Of a stretch of DNA of 64,000 bases, positions 10,471-22,795 are shown one piece after another (the stretch's first letter is position 1; each line of letters starts with the position of its first letter). Made by a program: the position numbers and the translations under genes. Source of the DNA: Gnetum montanum (taxonomy: Eukaryota > Streptophyta > Gnetopsida > Gnetales > Gnetaceae); assembly GCA_015680685.1 (NCBI GenBank), contig MNCI01001941.1, positions 645,594 through 709,593 of the forward strand, written 5' to 3'. The notes below the pieces were generated by a model. That model made no database searches. It was not told the origin of the DNA and was given only the letters and a program-made list of their open reading frames with translations.

Positions 10471-11340
10471 GATTAGGTAAATTTCCAAAAATAGTGGTAT
10501 ACACATTTCCTTTTCTAGATCCTTCAATCAAACCATTTCCAGTAGATAAATCTTGTATTCTACAACATTCTTTTGAAAAGGTAACATTAAAATTTAAATC
10601 ACAAAGTTGAATTAAACTAAGAAGATTATGTTTTAATCCATCAAAAAAATTATTTTGTTTATAGTTGGTAATCCCTTACCTTTGCCTCCTCTAGTACCAA
10701 TACCTATTATAGGTGCTTCCATGTCATCTCCAAAAGTGACTGTACCACAATTTTATTCCATGAAGTGGGTGAAGTAGGAGTTGTCACTTGTCATGTGCCT
10801 TGAACACCCACTATCAATATACCATGTGTTAGCATTGTCATTGTAGAAAGTAATTTGAGCCATCAAATTCTTTTTAGTCTTTTCTTCTTTTTCTCTTCTA
10901 ACCTACATGGTTTTCTTTCTAGGCTAGTTTTGGAAAGACCAAGAGTGGTGATGCATTCTAAAATAGCAAAAAGTTTGAATATGAATGTATTTACCACAAA
11001 AGAAGCAATTCAAGTTTTTTGGTTTTGAAGATTTGCTAAACCTAGATAAACACTATTTTTGATTTTTGGATTTCTCCATAGAGCTCCTGTTCATTTGCTC
11101 AAACATTTTTGTTAGTTTTTGAATCTCAATCCTAAGGTTTGAGTTTTTCTTTTTGAGATAAGAGCATTCATCATTAAGAACTTTAATTTTTATTTCCTTG
11201 GCATGTAAATCATCATTTATTTTAATGCACAAATTTTTGAAAGAAAGAATGTTATGGCAAAATATCTCATACTTATCTTTAAAGGAAGCATCATTTTGAT
11301 AATCATTAGAATTTTCAACTTTACAATTATATTATTCTAT
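10471..11340 (-). pseudogene. gag-pol: Protease and C-terminal gag of copia element D
   Basis: The retropepsin site WYIDSGCSRHMT is readable near 10790-10830 (minus), preceded by AQITFYNDNANT. Upstream lies a CCHC zinc knuckle CFFCGKYIHIQTFC (about 10965-11010). Before it comes a coiled-coil-like segment rich in Lys, Leu and Asn (LKKKNSNLRIEIQKLTKMFE, about 11085-11160), which resembles the end of SIRE gag. The capsid part is missing: only about 190 bases separate this from the primer site. Confidence 0.75.
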
Positions 11341-11509
11341 CTTTCTAAATGTAAGGAAGAAAATAAGATGCCTACCTTGATAAGAGATTTCACAAATGAA
11401 TTAAGAACACCAGTTAATGATGTACATTAAGCTCTTTGTCCAAATGTGTCTGATGTTAAGTGACCCTTCCATGTTCACTCTTGAAGATTGATATAGAGAG
11501 TAAGATTAC

Positions 11510-11526
11510 TAGGCTTGAATACCACT
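11510..11526 (-). other. Primer binding site of copia D (tRNA-Met type)
   Basis: On the minus strand, next to the LTR end, the sequence reads agtggtattcaagcct, close to the initiator tRNA-Met primer site tggtatcagagct. The related element F has agcaatatcaaagcttgg in the same place. Confidence 0.7.
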
Positions 11527-12620
11527 TGAGGATTATTTAACTTAGAATGGGTAGGAGGGGGGGATGAATAAGTTCCTCAATTTAAAATTCCTTTTACACA
11601 AGGAGTAGATCAATTTTAATGTGGTTCCCAAGTTAGGTAGTCCACACTCAGAGGGTAGTTTGTAAGCATACCTTCAGACTTTGTTCCTTCCAAATTATGA
11701 TGTGAAGGATCCATATCTTGTATAATCTTCAAGCTCCACTCTAGTGTTGTGATACTACATTAACTGCTCAATCCCGCAAGATCCTGTTAGGCTTGGAATA
11801 TGGTTTCCAAGCTTCCATAACCTTTATAATATTGAGCTCCACTTAGGAGTGTTGTGCTACAACACTAACCACTCAATCCTGAAGGATCTTGAAAAGATCA
11901 ATCAAGATGCCTTACCACAAGAAGCACATCAACCCCATAGGGCAACAAGGGAGAACAATAATTACAAGGGATGAATGCAACTTATTTTGCTAATCCTTGT
12001 ACTTTGAGGTATATCACACTTTTACAATAGATAAATGATAATATAATGAGGAACAATAATGATTAGAAATTATTAGAAAATGATAGTACAAGAGCTTGCA
12101 CTATTCCTAATGCATATGATGTCTTCTTATAGTTATAATGTTTCCAAATCCATCTTGAAACTTGTACAATGACTAACTAACAATAGCTAGTAATCATGGA
12201 AGATGTCTTCTTTGTGCCTAAGACATATTTCTATATTTGCCTTCTATTTTGGAAAGACATCTTTATCTGGGAAAGATTTCTTTATAAAATCTCCATTCTA
12301 GGAAGATGTCTTCGTCTAGGGAAAGACATCTTTTTGAAACTAGTCTTCATACTTCCTTTCTTAAAGATGTCTACTATTTCCTAAAGACATATTTGCTTAA
12401 GCATCCTTCAATTCTACCAAGATGTCTACTATTTCTCCAAGATGTCTTTCTTTAACTTCCTTTGCATGATGAATTCTTTGTTCCTTATCCATGCTCATCA
12501 AACTTCTACAAACCTTCTTGTCTTGATCCAAGGTTTTTTCCTACAAGCACAATAATCACACACACAAACAACCTATGTTCTCCATTTTCTTTAAGATTTT
12601 GACATACCAAAAGATCAACA
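11527..12620 (-). repeat. 5' LTR of copia element D (1094 bp)
   Basis: On the minus strand it runs from TGTTGATCTTTTGGTATG to ...ATAATCCTCA. It is homologous over its length to the two LTRs of element F (20555-21815 and 25109-26378): the same start, the same gagg..acttattcat..cccccctcc end, the same signature cataTGATGTCTTCTTATAG. Its middle (12196-12460) holds about ten copies of AAGATGTCTT or its reverse complement AAGACATCTT. The bases just right of it (TTAAG, 12621-12625) belong to the long LTR of element X, so D inserted into X. Short ORFs here are shadows. Confidence 0.85.
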
Positions 12621-15600
12621 TTAAGTTAGAGAGCTTTTCTTAGCATCATTCATTAGATTTTCTTTAAATTAATTAAGCTTCATCATGATTTCTCTAGTTT
12701 TTATTAATTTTCATCATTATAAACATTTAGGTATTTTTTCGATTTCTTAATAGATTCTCCTCATTCTTTGAATTAAAACCCCTCTTATTGATAACCATTG
12801 AGCTAAATTCCTAAAATTATAGAGAGCTTTAAAAGATGGATTCATGAACTTGGTAATGCACTATTGAGCTTATTTAATAATCTCTTAAGCACTTGTTTCT
12901 TCCAAAAATTGATTCAGTTAAGGAATTAAAACATGCTAGCTCAATCTTGTTTTAATTGAAGCATCTTTTCTAGTGATTTCAGTAACTATCAGCATCGTGT
13001 TGAAATAGCTCTATTTGAAATAAGGTAATAGTCTTTACTTTAGTGCTAATTAATTCAAAATATTTCCATGCCTTTCTATTTTTCTTCTAATTAGGACTTA
13101 CTTCATTATAGTCTCTAATGGTGGTTGAAGCTTCTAACATAGCTTGCAAGATAATTTGGAGTGTGTTCATAGAACCATTTTTAGGTTCAATGAACTTGTT
13201 CTTTAAAGGGAGCTAATGTGGTCAAGCTACTTTGTACCTAGTCTTTGTAAGCCTCTTGATACTAATTTTAGCTTGTAGAACCTTTTTAGAGCTTTCTCGC
13301 AAAGTCAAGTTCTAGTAGGATATTTCTTAGGCCCTTTCTCCCACCCTTTTTTTCTTTTATGTAACTTCCTTCTAGTGCTACTTTATAGAGTCTTTCTGTG
13401 AATTACTAAGCTAGATAAAAAAAAGGACATGCACATGCACAAAATACAACTCCTTTTTGATCTAAGATTAGCTCTAATGTAACTTGTAAAAATTCTTTTA
13501 TAGCTTATTCATTGAGCTATTTTGAGCTCCATGTATCCATCCTTTAACAAATTAATATGGGAAAATGCTTACATAGAGCTGAAATCAAGCTCTACATACT
13601 GGCTCTACATGTTGACATGGAACAAAGCTAATATGGCATCATTTACATGGTAGAGGTACTTTGTAGAGTAAAAATGGAGCTCTATTTACTAGATCTATAT
13701 GCTGACATGGCCCAATACTAATGTGGAAAACCAAGTTCATAGAGTTGGATTTTTCTTCATGAACTACCTTTGCATGTTGATGTGGCAAACTGGGTTTGTA
13801 GAGTTGAAACGTGCCTCTACAAACTAGCTTTATAAAGAATTCAAGCTAGCCAAAGATGATGTGGCCTATAGAGCACTTTAGTCAGGGTATAAGCTATTTC
13901 CTTAGCTAATGTGAAAGAGATTCTTTGAACAGCCAATTTTTCACTTTATGAACTCTCTTACATGGGTTGATGTGGCTTATTAAGGTTGAGCCGATTTAAG
14001 AAGCAAATTTGAAGCTTGCATTATCTAACATGGTAAAGCTTATTTCATGAGGCTAAATCTTACTCTCCCAATGCTTACCTACATGGACAAGTTGCACATG
14101 TTGACATGATAGAACTTACTTAGTAAAGTTTAACTCTAGATTTATGAAACTCACTCAAAAGCTATCTTAGTACAAAGCTAATATGTTAGAGCATCTTGTA
14201 TAAGAGGAAAGTATCTCTACATACCAACTCTAGATGCTAACATGGTAGAGTACATTCATGAAGTTGAATTTTTCCATCATGAACTACCTCTATGTGCTAA
14301 TGTGGCAAGGCTCATTCATAGAGTTGAAATTATCCTTAACAAAATGGCTATAATAGATAATGTGGCACTTTTGCAAATGTGACTTTTTTGACATCTATGA
14401 GATCCTGACATGGCAGAGTTGATTTGTGAGGTTAAGAACCACTCTTATAAATTTTCTCTACATGCTAACATGGCACTATAGTGATGAGGCTATGAAATGG
14501 AAGAGCTCTTTCATAAAATATGTTTCTATTTTCAAAATAAGGAAAACTTGGTTCCTTCCATTTTGAAAATGAGACAAATGAGATCTAAACCATTTTGCAA
14601 ATGTGATAAATGAGATGTATGTCATTTGGAAAAATGATCACTTTACCAACTTTGATAGTTGTGCCAAAGAAGCTATGTTTAAATTGGGATCCATATCTCA
14701 TGGACAAATTTTTAACCTTTATGAATGTATTAGCTACATGTTTTTAACTACACTGAGCTAAGAGAAAATAATGTTGGTAGAAGAGTGAGTTAGAACAAAC
14801 TTGTTTTGGCCAATTTTGACTTTTCCATGATTGGCTTAGTGAAGTGGGAAAAATGTCATTTGTCCTAATAGTGAGTTGGAATAATCCCATTCTAGTCAAT
14901 TTCGCAAGTTAGCCAGAAGCTTGTTACTTCATTTAAGCTTAAATAAAGAAATGTCAATTTTGATGATGAGGTAGAGCTCACTCAAGAATAGAAATGTTGC
15001 TCTACAAACCTTGCTTATGAGCTGACTTGGAAAATGGTTCTATAAAGTTGATGTTACCACATCCTATTAATGAAATGGGAAGAATTGGCTCCATCCCATT
15101 TTGAAGAATACCTCCCTAGCCTTTTTCCTTTTCAAACTTTATGTTACAAGTTTCTCAAGTTAGGATAAAAGCATTGTATCCCATTTCACAAATTTATGAA
15201 ATAACATTTACTACATTTTAGTCTCTATGCTAAATTTTCCCATGTTATCACTTTTTGTGTGAGATGGAATATTTTAGGTATGCCTTAGTTTGAAAATTAA
15301 AAATATGATATTTTTTCCATTTCAATTTTTGTGCACTTATTAATCATCATATGATGCACACTTTTTTTTGGAATGAAAAATGGGAAAAAGCAACTTCCCT
15401 ATAATATGAACTAGAATAAATTAACCTTGGTGAATGATTTCATCATAGTGTCGACTCAATCTTGAGCTTCGTTGATAGCTTACTTAGCTTCTTTGTGCAT
15501 TGTTAGGGCTACTTCAAAACTCTAGCTTTGAAACTTCATGAGCTTATATGATCAATATAGAATGGGATATTTTCTGAATTTTTTACTCAACTCTAAAATC

Positions 15601-15969
15601 TTAACTCCATGAACTATGTCTGCTTCAAGCTCTATTTTGCATGATAAATCTTAATTCAATCCCATTCCTAAAAATTTTATGCCTTGATATGCATTCTTGT
15701 AATCCATGGATTTGTAACTTTACCTTTGAGCTTAATTTTCATAGCTTTACTCATACTATACCTCTTTAAATCTTCAAGGATCAATAATTGTAATTAGGAC
15801 CTGAGTTTTTTGTTTCTTTAATTAACAACCCTAAATTATTCTAAGATACAAAGTCCCTTTTCTTGGATAAATACAAAGCCATGTTAAAGTTAAGGGTCAT
15901 TTATAATGCATATCCTTTAGCTCAACTATATTGAGCACTGCTCCATGAAATGATCAAAATGTAACAACA
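12621..15969 (-). repeat. Left (3') LTR of element X, about 3.35 kb, end cut off by copia D
   Basis: Aligns collinearly with 18291-20554, 26379-27457 and 34850-34901. Shared landmarks include ttagagagctcttctc (12625 and 18291), gattctcctcattctttgaat (12751 and 18420), the gcacatgcacaaaatacaactcctt phrase (13432 and 19095) and ctttagctcaactatattgag (15915). On the minus strand it starts TGTTGTTACATTTTGA at 15969, directly after a purine tract. A region of degenerate repeats (about 13500-14480) built around ctctacatgctgacatggca lies inside. Its far end is missing because D inserted at 12620/12621. No protein is encoded. Confidence 0.8.
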
Positions 15970-15990
15970 TTTCTTGCCTTCTTTTTACAA
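15970..15990 (-). other. Polypurine tract of element X
   Basis: On the minus strand gtaaaaagaaggcaagaaa abuts the LTR start TGTTGTTAC. This purine tract defines the 3' LTR and shows that X runs on the minus strand. Confidence 0.65.
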
Positions 15991-16586
15991 AGACATTAAA
16001 CTACCGATTTTGAAGGTAGAGATTTTATTCAATTTGATGGACTGATGTATAATAACACTTTGTACATGATAGCTACAACATTTGTAAACTAAAATCTAGA
16101 AAGAAAATATTTTTTGGAAAAAGTATAGTTAATCTTAAGGCTTAAAAGTATAAAAATCATGGGCTTCCTACATACCATGTGGGATATACATGTATAGCTT
16201 TAATATGATGTAGAAACTAGTTGAGTGGTGAAAAGAAAATAGTCACTAAAATCTTTGTTAGGATCTTTCTATTAGAATCTCCATCATATTCAGTCTCTAT
16301 TAAAACTTGATTTTTCTTGCCCTTATCATGATTTTCATCCTTCTCTTTTTCTTGATTTTGTACCTCCTTCCTTACTATGGTCATTCTCCTACTTTCTTCA
16401 ACTGATTCTTTCTTAATGTTGCTAGTGAAGAATCAACCATACTTCATTATATAGCCCTAGATTATTGAACATCTTTCACTACTAAAACAACTAGGTTATG
16501 TGCTTATTCATCTTTCACTAAAGCAATTTATTAAGCATAAAGTAAACACTATTTACATATTTGCATCTTCCATTTTTGTAGCTCTA
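15991..16586 (-). other. Interior of element X, no gene seen
   Basis: AT-rich sequence between the integrase tail and the polypurine tract. I see no frame, RNA gene or repeat. Confidence 0.4.
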
Positions 16587-16856
16587 TTATGTATTGGGAG
16601 ATTGCCCAAAGTAGTGCTTGAGATGGATGACATTAAACATGAACTTTAGTTTAATTCCATTCATCATGAAGAGCTTGTAGGTATCATCTAACACTTGTTG
16701 CTTGATTATGAATAGGCTCATCCATTTGATAGAAAACTTATTATGATCATTTTTCTTTCTCACATTCCAAAGCAAAATGAGATCTCTTACTCTGAATCCC
16801 TTTTTCAAAGCTTTTCTTGAAATGAAATGCTTAGGCAAATGCTTGTGAATTACCAT
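16587..16856 (-). pseudogene. pol: Integrase C-terminal domain of gypsy-type element X
   Basis: An 89-codon frame with KKGFRVRDLILLWNVRKK, KFSIKWMSLFIIKQQVLDD, TYKLFMMNGIKL and FNVIHLKHYF. This is the Ty3/gypsy integrase tail pattern (F-x-GDLVL...W...GPF-x-V...Y-L...G...VN-x-x-LK-x-YY), closest to the Tat/Athila form with ...LWNARR and LKHYF. It is the only pol remnant in X; catalytic core, RT and RNase H are gone. It agrees with the minus-strand orientation given by the primer site and purine tract. Confidence 0.75.
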
Positions 16857-18192
16857 GGGAATTTCATTGCAATTTGAGAATATGGCTTATTTTCAATGAT
16901 TTATGGATAGTAGATTCATGATGTTGAAATTTATTCATATTGTTAAAAACCTAGGATTTCTTTGTCTTGTCTTAAATATTGGTAAAACATATAAAATAGG
17001 TAATCCTCTAGCCTTTATATTTTTCACTCCACTACTTGTCCCTAGCTCAAAAAAATATTCTTGACTTACCTTTGACAAATAATCTATCTTATAATCAAAA
17101 TACTTATTTGGACTTTCAAATTTCTAAGAGTTAGTAGGATATTTGCTCATGAATAGAGTAGTAACCCATTTCTTTCCCTCCTTCTAGTGCCAAAAGAACT
17201 ATTGGTGACCACTTTGGATTGCCAATGACTTCCTCTTCCTCATGATGAAAATCACAAGGATGAGGAGTTCTTCCAAACTCAAGTTTAGGTGTTTGTTGGT
17301 ATTTGGAAAAATCAAGGTCCAAATACATCCAAAAAAACTTAGTTGGAATTTGAGAAAATTATGTGTATTTATTGTTATTAATGTAAGTTTGAAATATCAT
17401 AATATGGTGAAAATAAAGTCAAGAAGAGATAAACACTTTCATCAAAATATTTAGCTATCTTTACTTCATCCTGCAAGTGAGTGAAATTTTCCCTTTATAT
17501 CAAAGCTAATAAGTCTATGTAGTCTAGACTATATGTTGCTTGTACAAACTAGTCTTTCATCTAATGCTTAACCACAATTTTATAAAATGTATCGCTAATC
17601 TTCCTTAGTGAGAAAATTCTACAAGAAAATTGGAAACAAAGCAAGATTCAATGGGTTTTCAGAAAAAGAAAACACTAGAATCACATAGAATCTTAAACAT
17701 TGAAATGTGGTGCTATTGATATGAGGAAACACTTTGAAAAATAAATCTATTTCAAATCAACCAACAATACCAAAAATTTATTAAAACCTTGGGCTCACAC
17801 AAGAAATTTGAAATAAGGCTCCTATCAACATGAGCAAATGCATTGAAAAGAAAACTAAAGCTAGTTTAAGCTAGTCTATAAATACCAATAATTGCTAAAA
17901 TCAAAGCTATTCAAGGAATCTAAAAATTCCAAAAATGAGATGCCAAGCATAATAAAATCTTTACCACTACTTAAGAAACTAAGATAACTTGAGGAAATAA
18001 GATTTAAGTCACAAGATATAAGGAAATTATCTAAATCATATTTGAAGTTACAAGACCATTATATAGGAAATCACTCCTATCTTTTTCAGTATTTCTCTAG
18101 TACCTCCTTCTTTGAAAAAATTTTCTTTGGGATTTATATAGTAGCCCCTTGTAGTTACAACCATTATTCAAATTAAAAGCTATAGTTACCTC
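16857..18192 (-). other. Interior of element X, decayed
   Basis: No pol or gag domain is readable. A 65-codon minus-strand frame at 17131-17328 (KYQQTPKLEFGRTPHPCDFH, then HEEEEVIGNPKWSP) is unrelated to anything I recognise and may be a gag-side leftover. The right end (17640-18190) holds A-rich leader-like sequence with repeated caaaa..tttgaaa words. Confidence 0.35.
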
Positions 18193-18209
18193 ACATTTAG
18201 CTTATATCA
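18193..18209 (-). other. Probable primer binding site of element X
   Basis: On the minus strand the sequence after ...CCCTACCA reads tgatataagctaaatg, resembling the tRNA-Met primer site tggtatcagagctaa with one deletion and several changes. The match is weaker than for D and F. Confidence 0.45.
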
Positions 18210-20554
18210 TGGTAGGGCATGGAATAACTATTCTATTAATAAATTCTCCTCATTCCTTGTCTTTACAGCCCCTCAATTGATGACCATCATAACTTAGAGA
18301 GCTCTTCTCAACCTAATTCATTAGATCTAATTTAGATTAATTAATCTTCATCATAATTTCTTTGGTGTCTATTTCTTTTAATCATTATTTGTGGTTAGGT
18401 ATTTGTTTGATTTCTTAATAGATTCTCCTCATTCTTTGAATCTGAACCCCTTCTACTAATAACTATTAAGCTAACCACCCAAAACCATAGAGAGCTTTAA
18501 ATGCTTGATTCATGAATCTAGTGATGCACTATCAAGATTCTTTAATAATTTCTTAAGCACATGTTTCTTCCAAAAATTGATTTAGTTAAGGAATAAAAAT
18601 ATACTAGCTCAATCTTGTTTTAATTGAAGCATTCTTTCTAGTGATTTTAGTAACTATCAACATCATGTTTAAGTAGCTTTATTTGAACCTAGATAACTAT
18701 CTTTCCTTTAACTCTAATTAATTCAAAGCCTTTCCACGTCTTTCTATTTGTCTTCCAATCATGGCTTGCTTCACTATAATCTCTAATGACAACTGAAGCT
18801 TTTGGCATAGGTTGCAAAAAAATTTGGAGTGCATTCATAGAACCACTTTTCTATTCTATGAAATTGTTCTTAAAAGGGAGCTAATGTGGTGAAGCTACTT
18901 TATACCTAGCTTTTGTAAGTCCCTCGATACTGATGTTAGTTCATAAAACCTTTTTAGAGCTTGCCTGTAGAGTCAAGTCTTAGTAGGATATTTCTTAGGC
19001 CCTTTATCTCCTCGTTTTTCTTTTATGTAGCTTCCTTCTAGAGCTTCTTTTAGAGCATTTTTGTGAATTGCTAAGATAGATAGAAAAAGGACATGCACAT
19101 GTACAAAATACAACTCCTTATGGATCTCAGATGAGCTCTAAAATGACTTGTGAACACACTTTTATAGCTTATCCATTGAGATATTTTAAGTTCTATGTGT
19201 CCATCCTTTGATGAGTTGACATGGTAGAACACTTAAATAGAGTTGAAACTGAGCTCTATGCATTAGCTCTACTTGCTGACATGGCATGGTGCTAGCATGA
19301 TCTTGCTAACATGATAAAGCTACTTTGTAGAGTGAAAATGGAGCTCTACATGTTGATATGGCATGGTGCTAATGTGGTAGAACAAGTTTGTAGAGTTGGA
19401 TTTTATCTTCATGAACTACTTCTACATGCTGATGTGGAACTACATTCATGGCACTACTGACATGATAGGACTTGTTCATAGAGTTAAAATTTTCCTTTAT
19501 GAAATGGCTCTAAAAGATGACATGGCACTTCTACTAACATGGAAAAGTAGGTTCGTAGAGCTGAAACTTTCCTTTACAAACTAGTTTTATAAAGGATTCT
19601 AAGTAGCCTAAGATGATATGTCCTATAGATCACTTTAGTTGGGGTATAAACTATTCCTTAAACTGATGTAGAAGAGATTCATTGAAGAGCTAGTTTTTCA
19701 CTTTATGAGTATCCTTACATGAACTGATGTGGCTTACTGAGGTTGAGCCTATTTAAGAAGCTAAGTTAAACTTGCATTAGTTGGCATTGTAAAGCTTATT
19801 TCATGAGGCTAAATCTCATTGTTCCAATTATCTTATTCATATGGAAAAGTTGTACATGTCAATGTGGTGGAACTTACTTAGTAAAGCTTAACTTTATCTT
19901 TATGAAACTTGCTCAAAAGATGACTTGGCATGATCTTAACATGTCATAGCATCTTGTATAAGAGGAAACTAGCTCTACATGCTAGGTCTAGATGCTAGTG
20001 TCGTGGAGTGCACTCATGAAGCTGAATTTTAACATCACGATCTACCTCTATGTGCTGACATGACATTGCAATCATGGAATTGTTGACATGGTAGGTTCAT
20101 TCATAAAGTTGAAATTTTCCTTCATAAAGGCTAAGAATCACCATTATAAACTAGCTCTACATGTTGACATGGCATTATGGTGATGAAGCTATGACATGGA
20201 AGAGCTATTTCATAAAGTGAATTTCTATCTTAAAAATAGGGAAACTTGATTCCTTCCATTTTAGAAATGGGACAAATGAGATCTAACTTATTTTCCAAAT
20301 GAGAAAAATGAGATTTATCCCATTTGAAAAAATGACCACTTTATCAACTTTGATAGTTATGTTGGAGAAGCTACACTTAAGTTGGAATACATATCTCATG
20401 GCCAAACTTTTAACCTTTATGAATGTATTAGCCACATATTTTTAACTATGCTAAGCTGAGAGAAAACAACATTGGTGAAAGAGTGAGTTAGGAAAAAAAA
20501 ATTTTGGCCAATTCTAAACTTTTCATGATTGTATCAATGACGTGGGGAAAATTT
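18210..20554 (-). repeat. Right (5') LTR of element X, first piece
   Basis: Homologous to 12621-14860 of the left LTR, with the same internal degenerate repeats (about 19190-20200). It includes about 80 bases at its left end (18210-18290) that the left LTR lost to copia D. A local duplication of about 175 bp repeats the ttctcctcattctttg phrase (18243 and 18420). The piece ends where copia F begins; the last five bases AATTT (20550-20554) are F's target duplication. Confidence 0.8.
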
Positions 20555-21815
20555 TGTGGATCTTTTGGTGTGTTAAAAAGTTAAATAAAATGGATTTAAA
20601 GGTTTTTTACATGATTTTGTCATTATTATTTTTATAGAATTGTGTACATGGAAACCAAGATAAGCCAAAGCTTACTAAGGTTGCAAGAAATGGACTAGTC
20701 TAGAGATTAAAGGAGAGGGTCATCCACAAGGTCTCAAATGAACATGTAAGAATTTTAGAGAATGTGAACAAGCATTAGATACTATACAAGAAAATTTTTC
20801 ATCTTTAAAGCATACAGAAGATCAAGATTGTGGACAAGTAATGATGAATTCAAAGGATAAAGAAAGTTGAAGAAAGATGGCTCTGGAAAACAATAGACAT
20901 CTTGGTAGATTTAGAGTAAACATAAGCAAAGAAATTTTTAAGAAATAGCAAATTTCTTTCATCAGGAAAAGACATTTTTCATTAGGAAAATAGATATTCA
21001 TAGAATGAAGGGAAGTTTCAAAAAGATGTCTTTCATCAAACAAAGATGTCTCCTAGAATGGAGATTTCCAAAAGATGACTTTCCCAAACAAAGATGTCCT
21101 CGCAAAATTGAAGGAAAAGATAGTAAGACTTCTTAGGTAAGAAGAAGACATCTTCCATGACTGTTAGTGATCATTTCCTAGCCGTTGCATAAGTTCTAAG
21201 ATGGATCTAGAAACATGGTAGCTATAAGAGGACATCATATGCATTGGGAAATGTGCAAGCTTGTGTACAATCATTGTCAAATCATTTGTTTATCATTGTA
21301 ATCTATGTTGCTCTTCAATGTATCATCATTTGTTCATTGTAAAGTGTGTTGTACTTCAAAGTACAAGGATCAACAAACCAAGTTGCATTTATCCCTTGTA
21401 ATTGTTCTCTCTTGTTATCCTATGGGGTTGAACTTATTTAAACTTGTCAGGATCTTGCAGGATTGAGTTATTGGTGTTGTAGTACAAAACTCTGGTGTGG
21501 AGCTCAATGTTTTAAAGGTTGTGGAAGCTTGGAAACGACATTCCAAGCCTGATGGAACCTTGTGAGGTTGAGTGACTAGTGTTGTGGCACAATGCTTCAG
21601 TGCAAGGCTTGATGACTATATAGGATGTAGACCCTTCAATCATATTTTGAGAGCAACAAAGTTGGGAGGTGTGCTAGAGATCTACCCTTCAAGTGTGGAC
21701 TACCCAAGTTGGCGAACCATGTTAAATTTGGTGTATGTGATTTTGAGTTTGAAAGTTTGAATTTGGGGAACTTATTCATATCCCCCCTCCCCCCTTCTAA
21801 GTTCAATGATCCACA
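20555..21815 (+). repeat. 5' LTR of copia F (1261 bp)
   Basis: Starts TGTGGATCTTTTGGTGTG and ends ...AATGATCCACA, followed at once by the primer site. It holds an array of AAGATGTCTT/AAGACATCTT-like words (about 20940-21160), a long stretch shared with D's LTR, and a C-rich end (21781-21795). Frames inside are shadows. Confidence 0.9.
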
Positions 21816-21834
21816 AGCAATATCAAAGCTTGGT
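21816..21834 (+). other. Primer binding site of copia F
   Basis: agcaatatcaaagcttggt directly after the LTR; compare tggtatcagagcttggt, the usual plant initiator tRNA-Met site. The TGG-to-CAA changes at its start would weaken priming. Confidence 0.8.
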
Positions 21835-21870
21835 ACTCTTCTCTAATAGCATCAACTTTAAGAGCAAATA

Positions 21871-22795
21871 ATGGAGGGGACATCTTACACAAAGCCACCC
21901 ATTTTTGACAGATTCAACTTTACCTATTGGAAAGATAGAATGCAAGGCTTCTTCGAATCCATGGAATTTGAATTTTGGGAGTCAATCCTTGAAGGCTATG
22001 CTCCATCTATTAATAGCTCCACTAGCATCATCAAGCCTCATAAAAATGGACACAATAGAAAAAGGATAAGTTTATGTTTGATTCAAAAGTAAGATATTGT
22101 TTATATTGTGCATTGAATGAATCTAAATTTAATAGAGTAGGAAGATGTAAAATGACCAAAGAAATTTGGCAAACTTTAGAAGCTACTTATGAGAAAAAAT
22201 CTATTATTAAGTAATTGAACTTATTAGTTTTATAGAGTATGATAAACTAGAAATGAGAGAAGGTGAGAAAATAAAGGATTATTTCTCTAGAGCTAATTAT
22301 CTTGTTGTAGTTGTTAGAGGAATAGAAAAGGATCTACTTGAAAGTGATGTCATCATCAAAATTATCAAAACTCTACAACTAGAGTCCATACCAAAGGTCA
22401 TCGCTATAGAGGAAATGAGAAACTTCTTAACACTAAAGTTTGAAGAGCTTCAAAGCACTCTCATTACTTATGAAATGAATCTCATAAGCAAAGGAGAAAT
22501 CCAAGAAAGACCTATTGCTCTAAAGACTTCCTCTAAGGAGAAGAAGTCAAATGAGCATGATGAGGGTAGCAAAGATGAGATTGCCCTTCTGTCAAGAAAA
22601 CTACAATGATTGCTTACAAGAAGAAATAAGAAAGCATCTCAGTAAAGACCTAATATTTTTCAGAGGTAGAAATATAGGTAAAAAAATTTTAAATGCTTCT
22701 AAATTAGATTTCTCTTCTATAGAATGTTGGATTTGTGGAGGGAGAGGCCATATGGCCTTTGAATATCCTAGTGATCTAAACAATAGCAAGGTTTA
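21871..22795 (+). pseudogene. gag: Gag of copia F with zinc knuckle
   Basis: Opens at 21871 with MEGTSYTKPPIFDRFNFTYW followed by KDRMQGFFESME, the usual copia gag start (PPxFDGxNFxxWKxxM). After a stop near 22091 the frame continues as ALNESKFNRV..CKMTKEIWQTLEATYE (about 22108-22190). It then shifts into 22253-22609 (MREGEKIKDYFSRAN ... VIIKIIKTL ... TYEMNLISKGE), the UBN2-type gag core. A further shift leads to the knuckle CWICGGRGHMAFEYP at about 22725-22770, in which the final Cys has become Tyr (C-x2-C-x4-H-x4-Y). At least three lesions. It lies 56 bases after the LTR. Confidence 0.85.

Larger units (their letters stand above)
7841..12620 (-). mobile_element. Ty1/copia SIRE-like element D, 3' end replaced
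   Basis: A single minus-strand copia element: 5' LTR, tRNA-Met primer site, gag end with CCHC knuckle, protease, integrase, RT, RNase H. The order protease-integrase-RT is diagnostic for Ty1/copia. The 3' LTR is missing because element I occupies the position after the RNase H codons LADV. Copia F shares its LTR, so F may have depended on proteins from D-like relatives. Confidence 0.85.

Noticed and set aside
12196-12384. 62-codon plus-strand frame rich in aromatic residues
   Set aside because: It lies within the LTR of copia D and is made by the AAGATGTCTT-type repeat; the homologous LTRs of F do not keep the frame.
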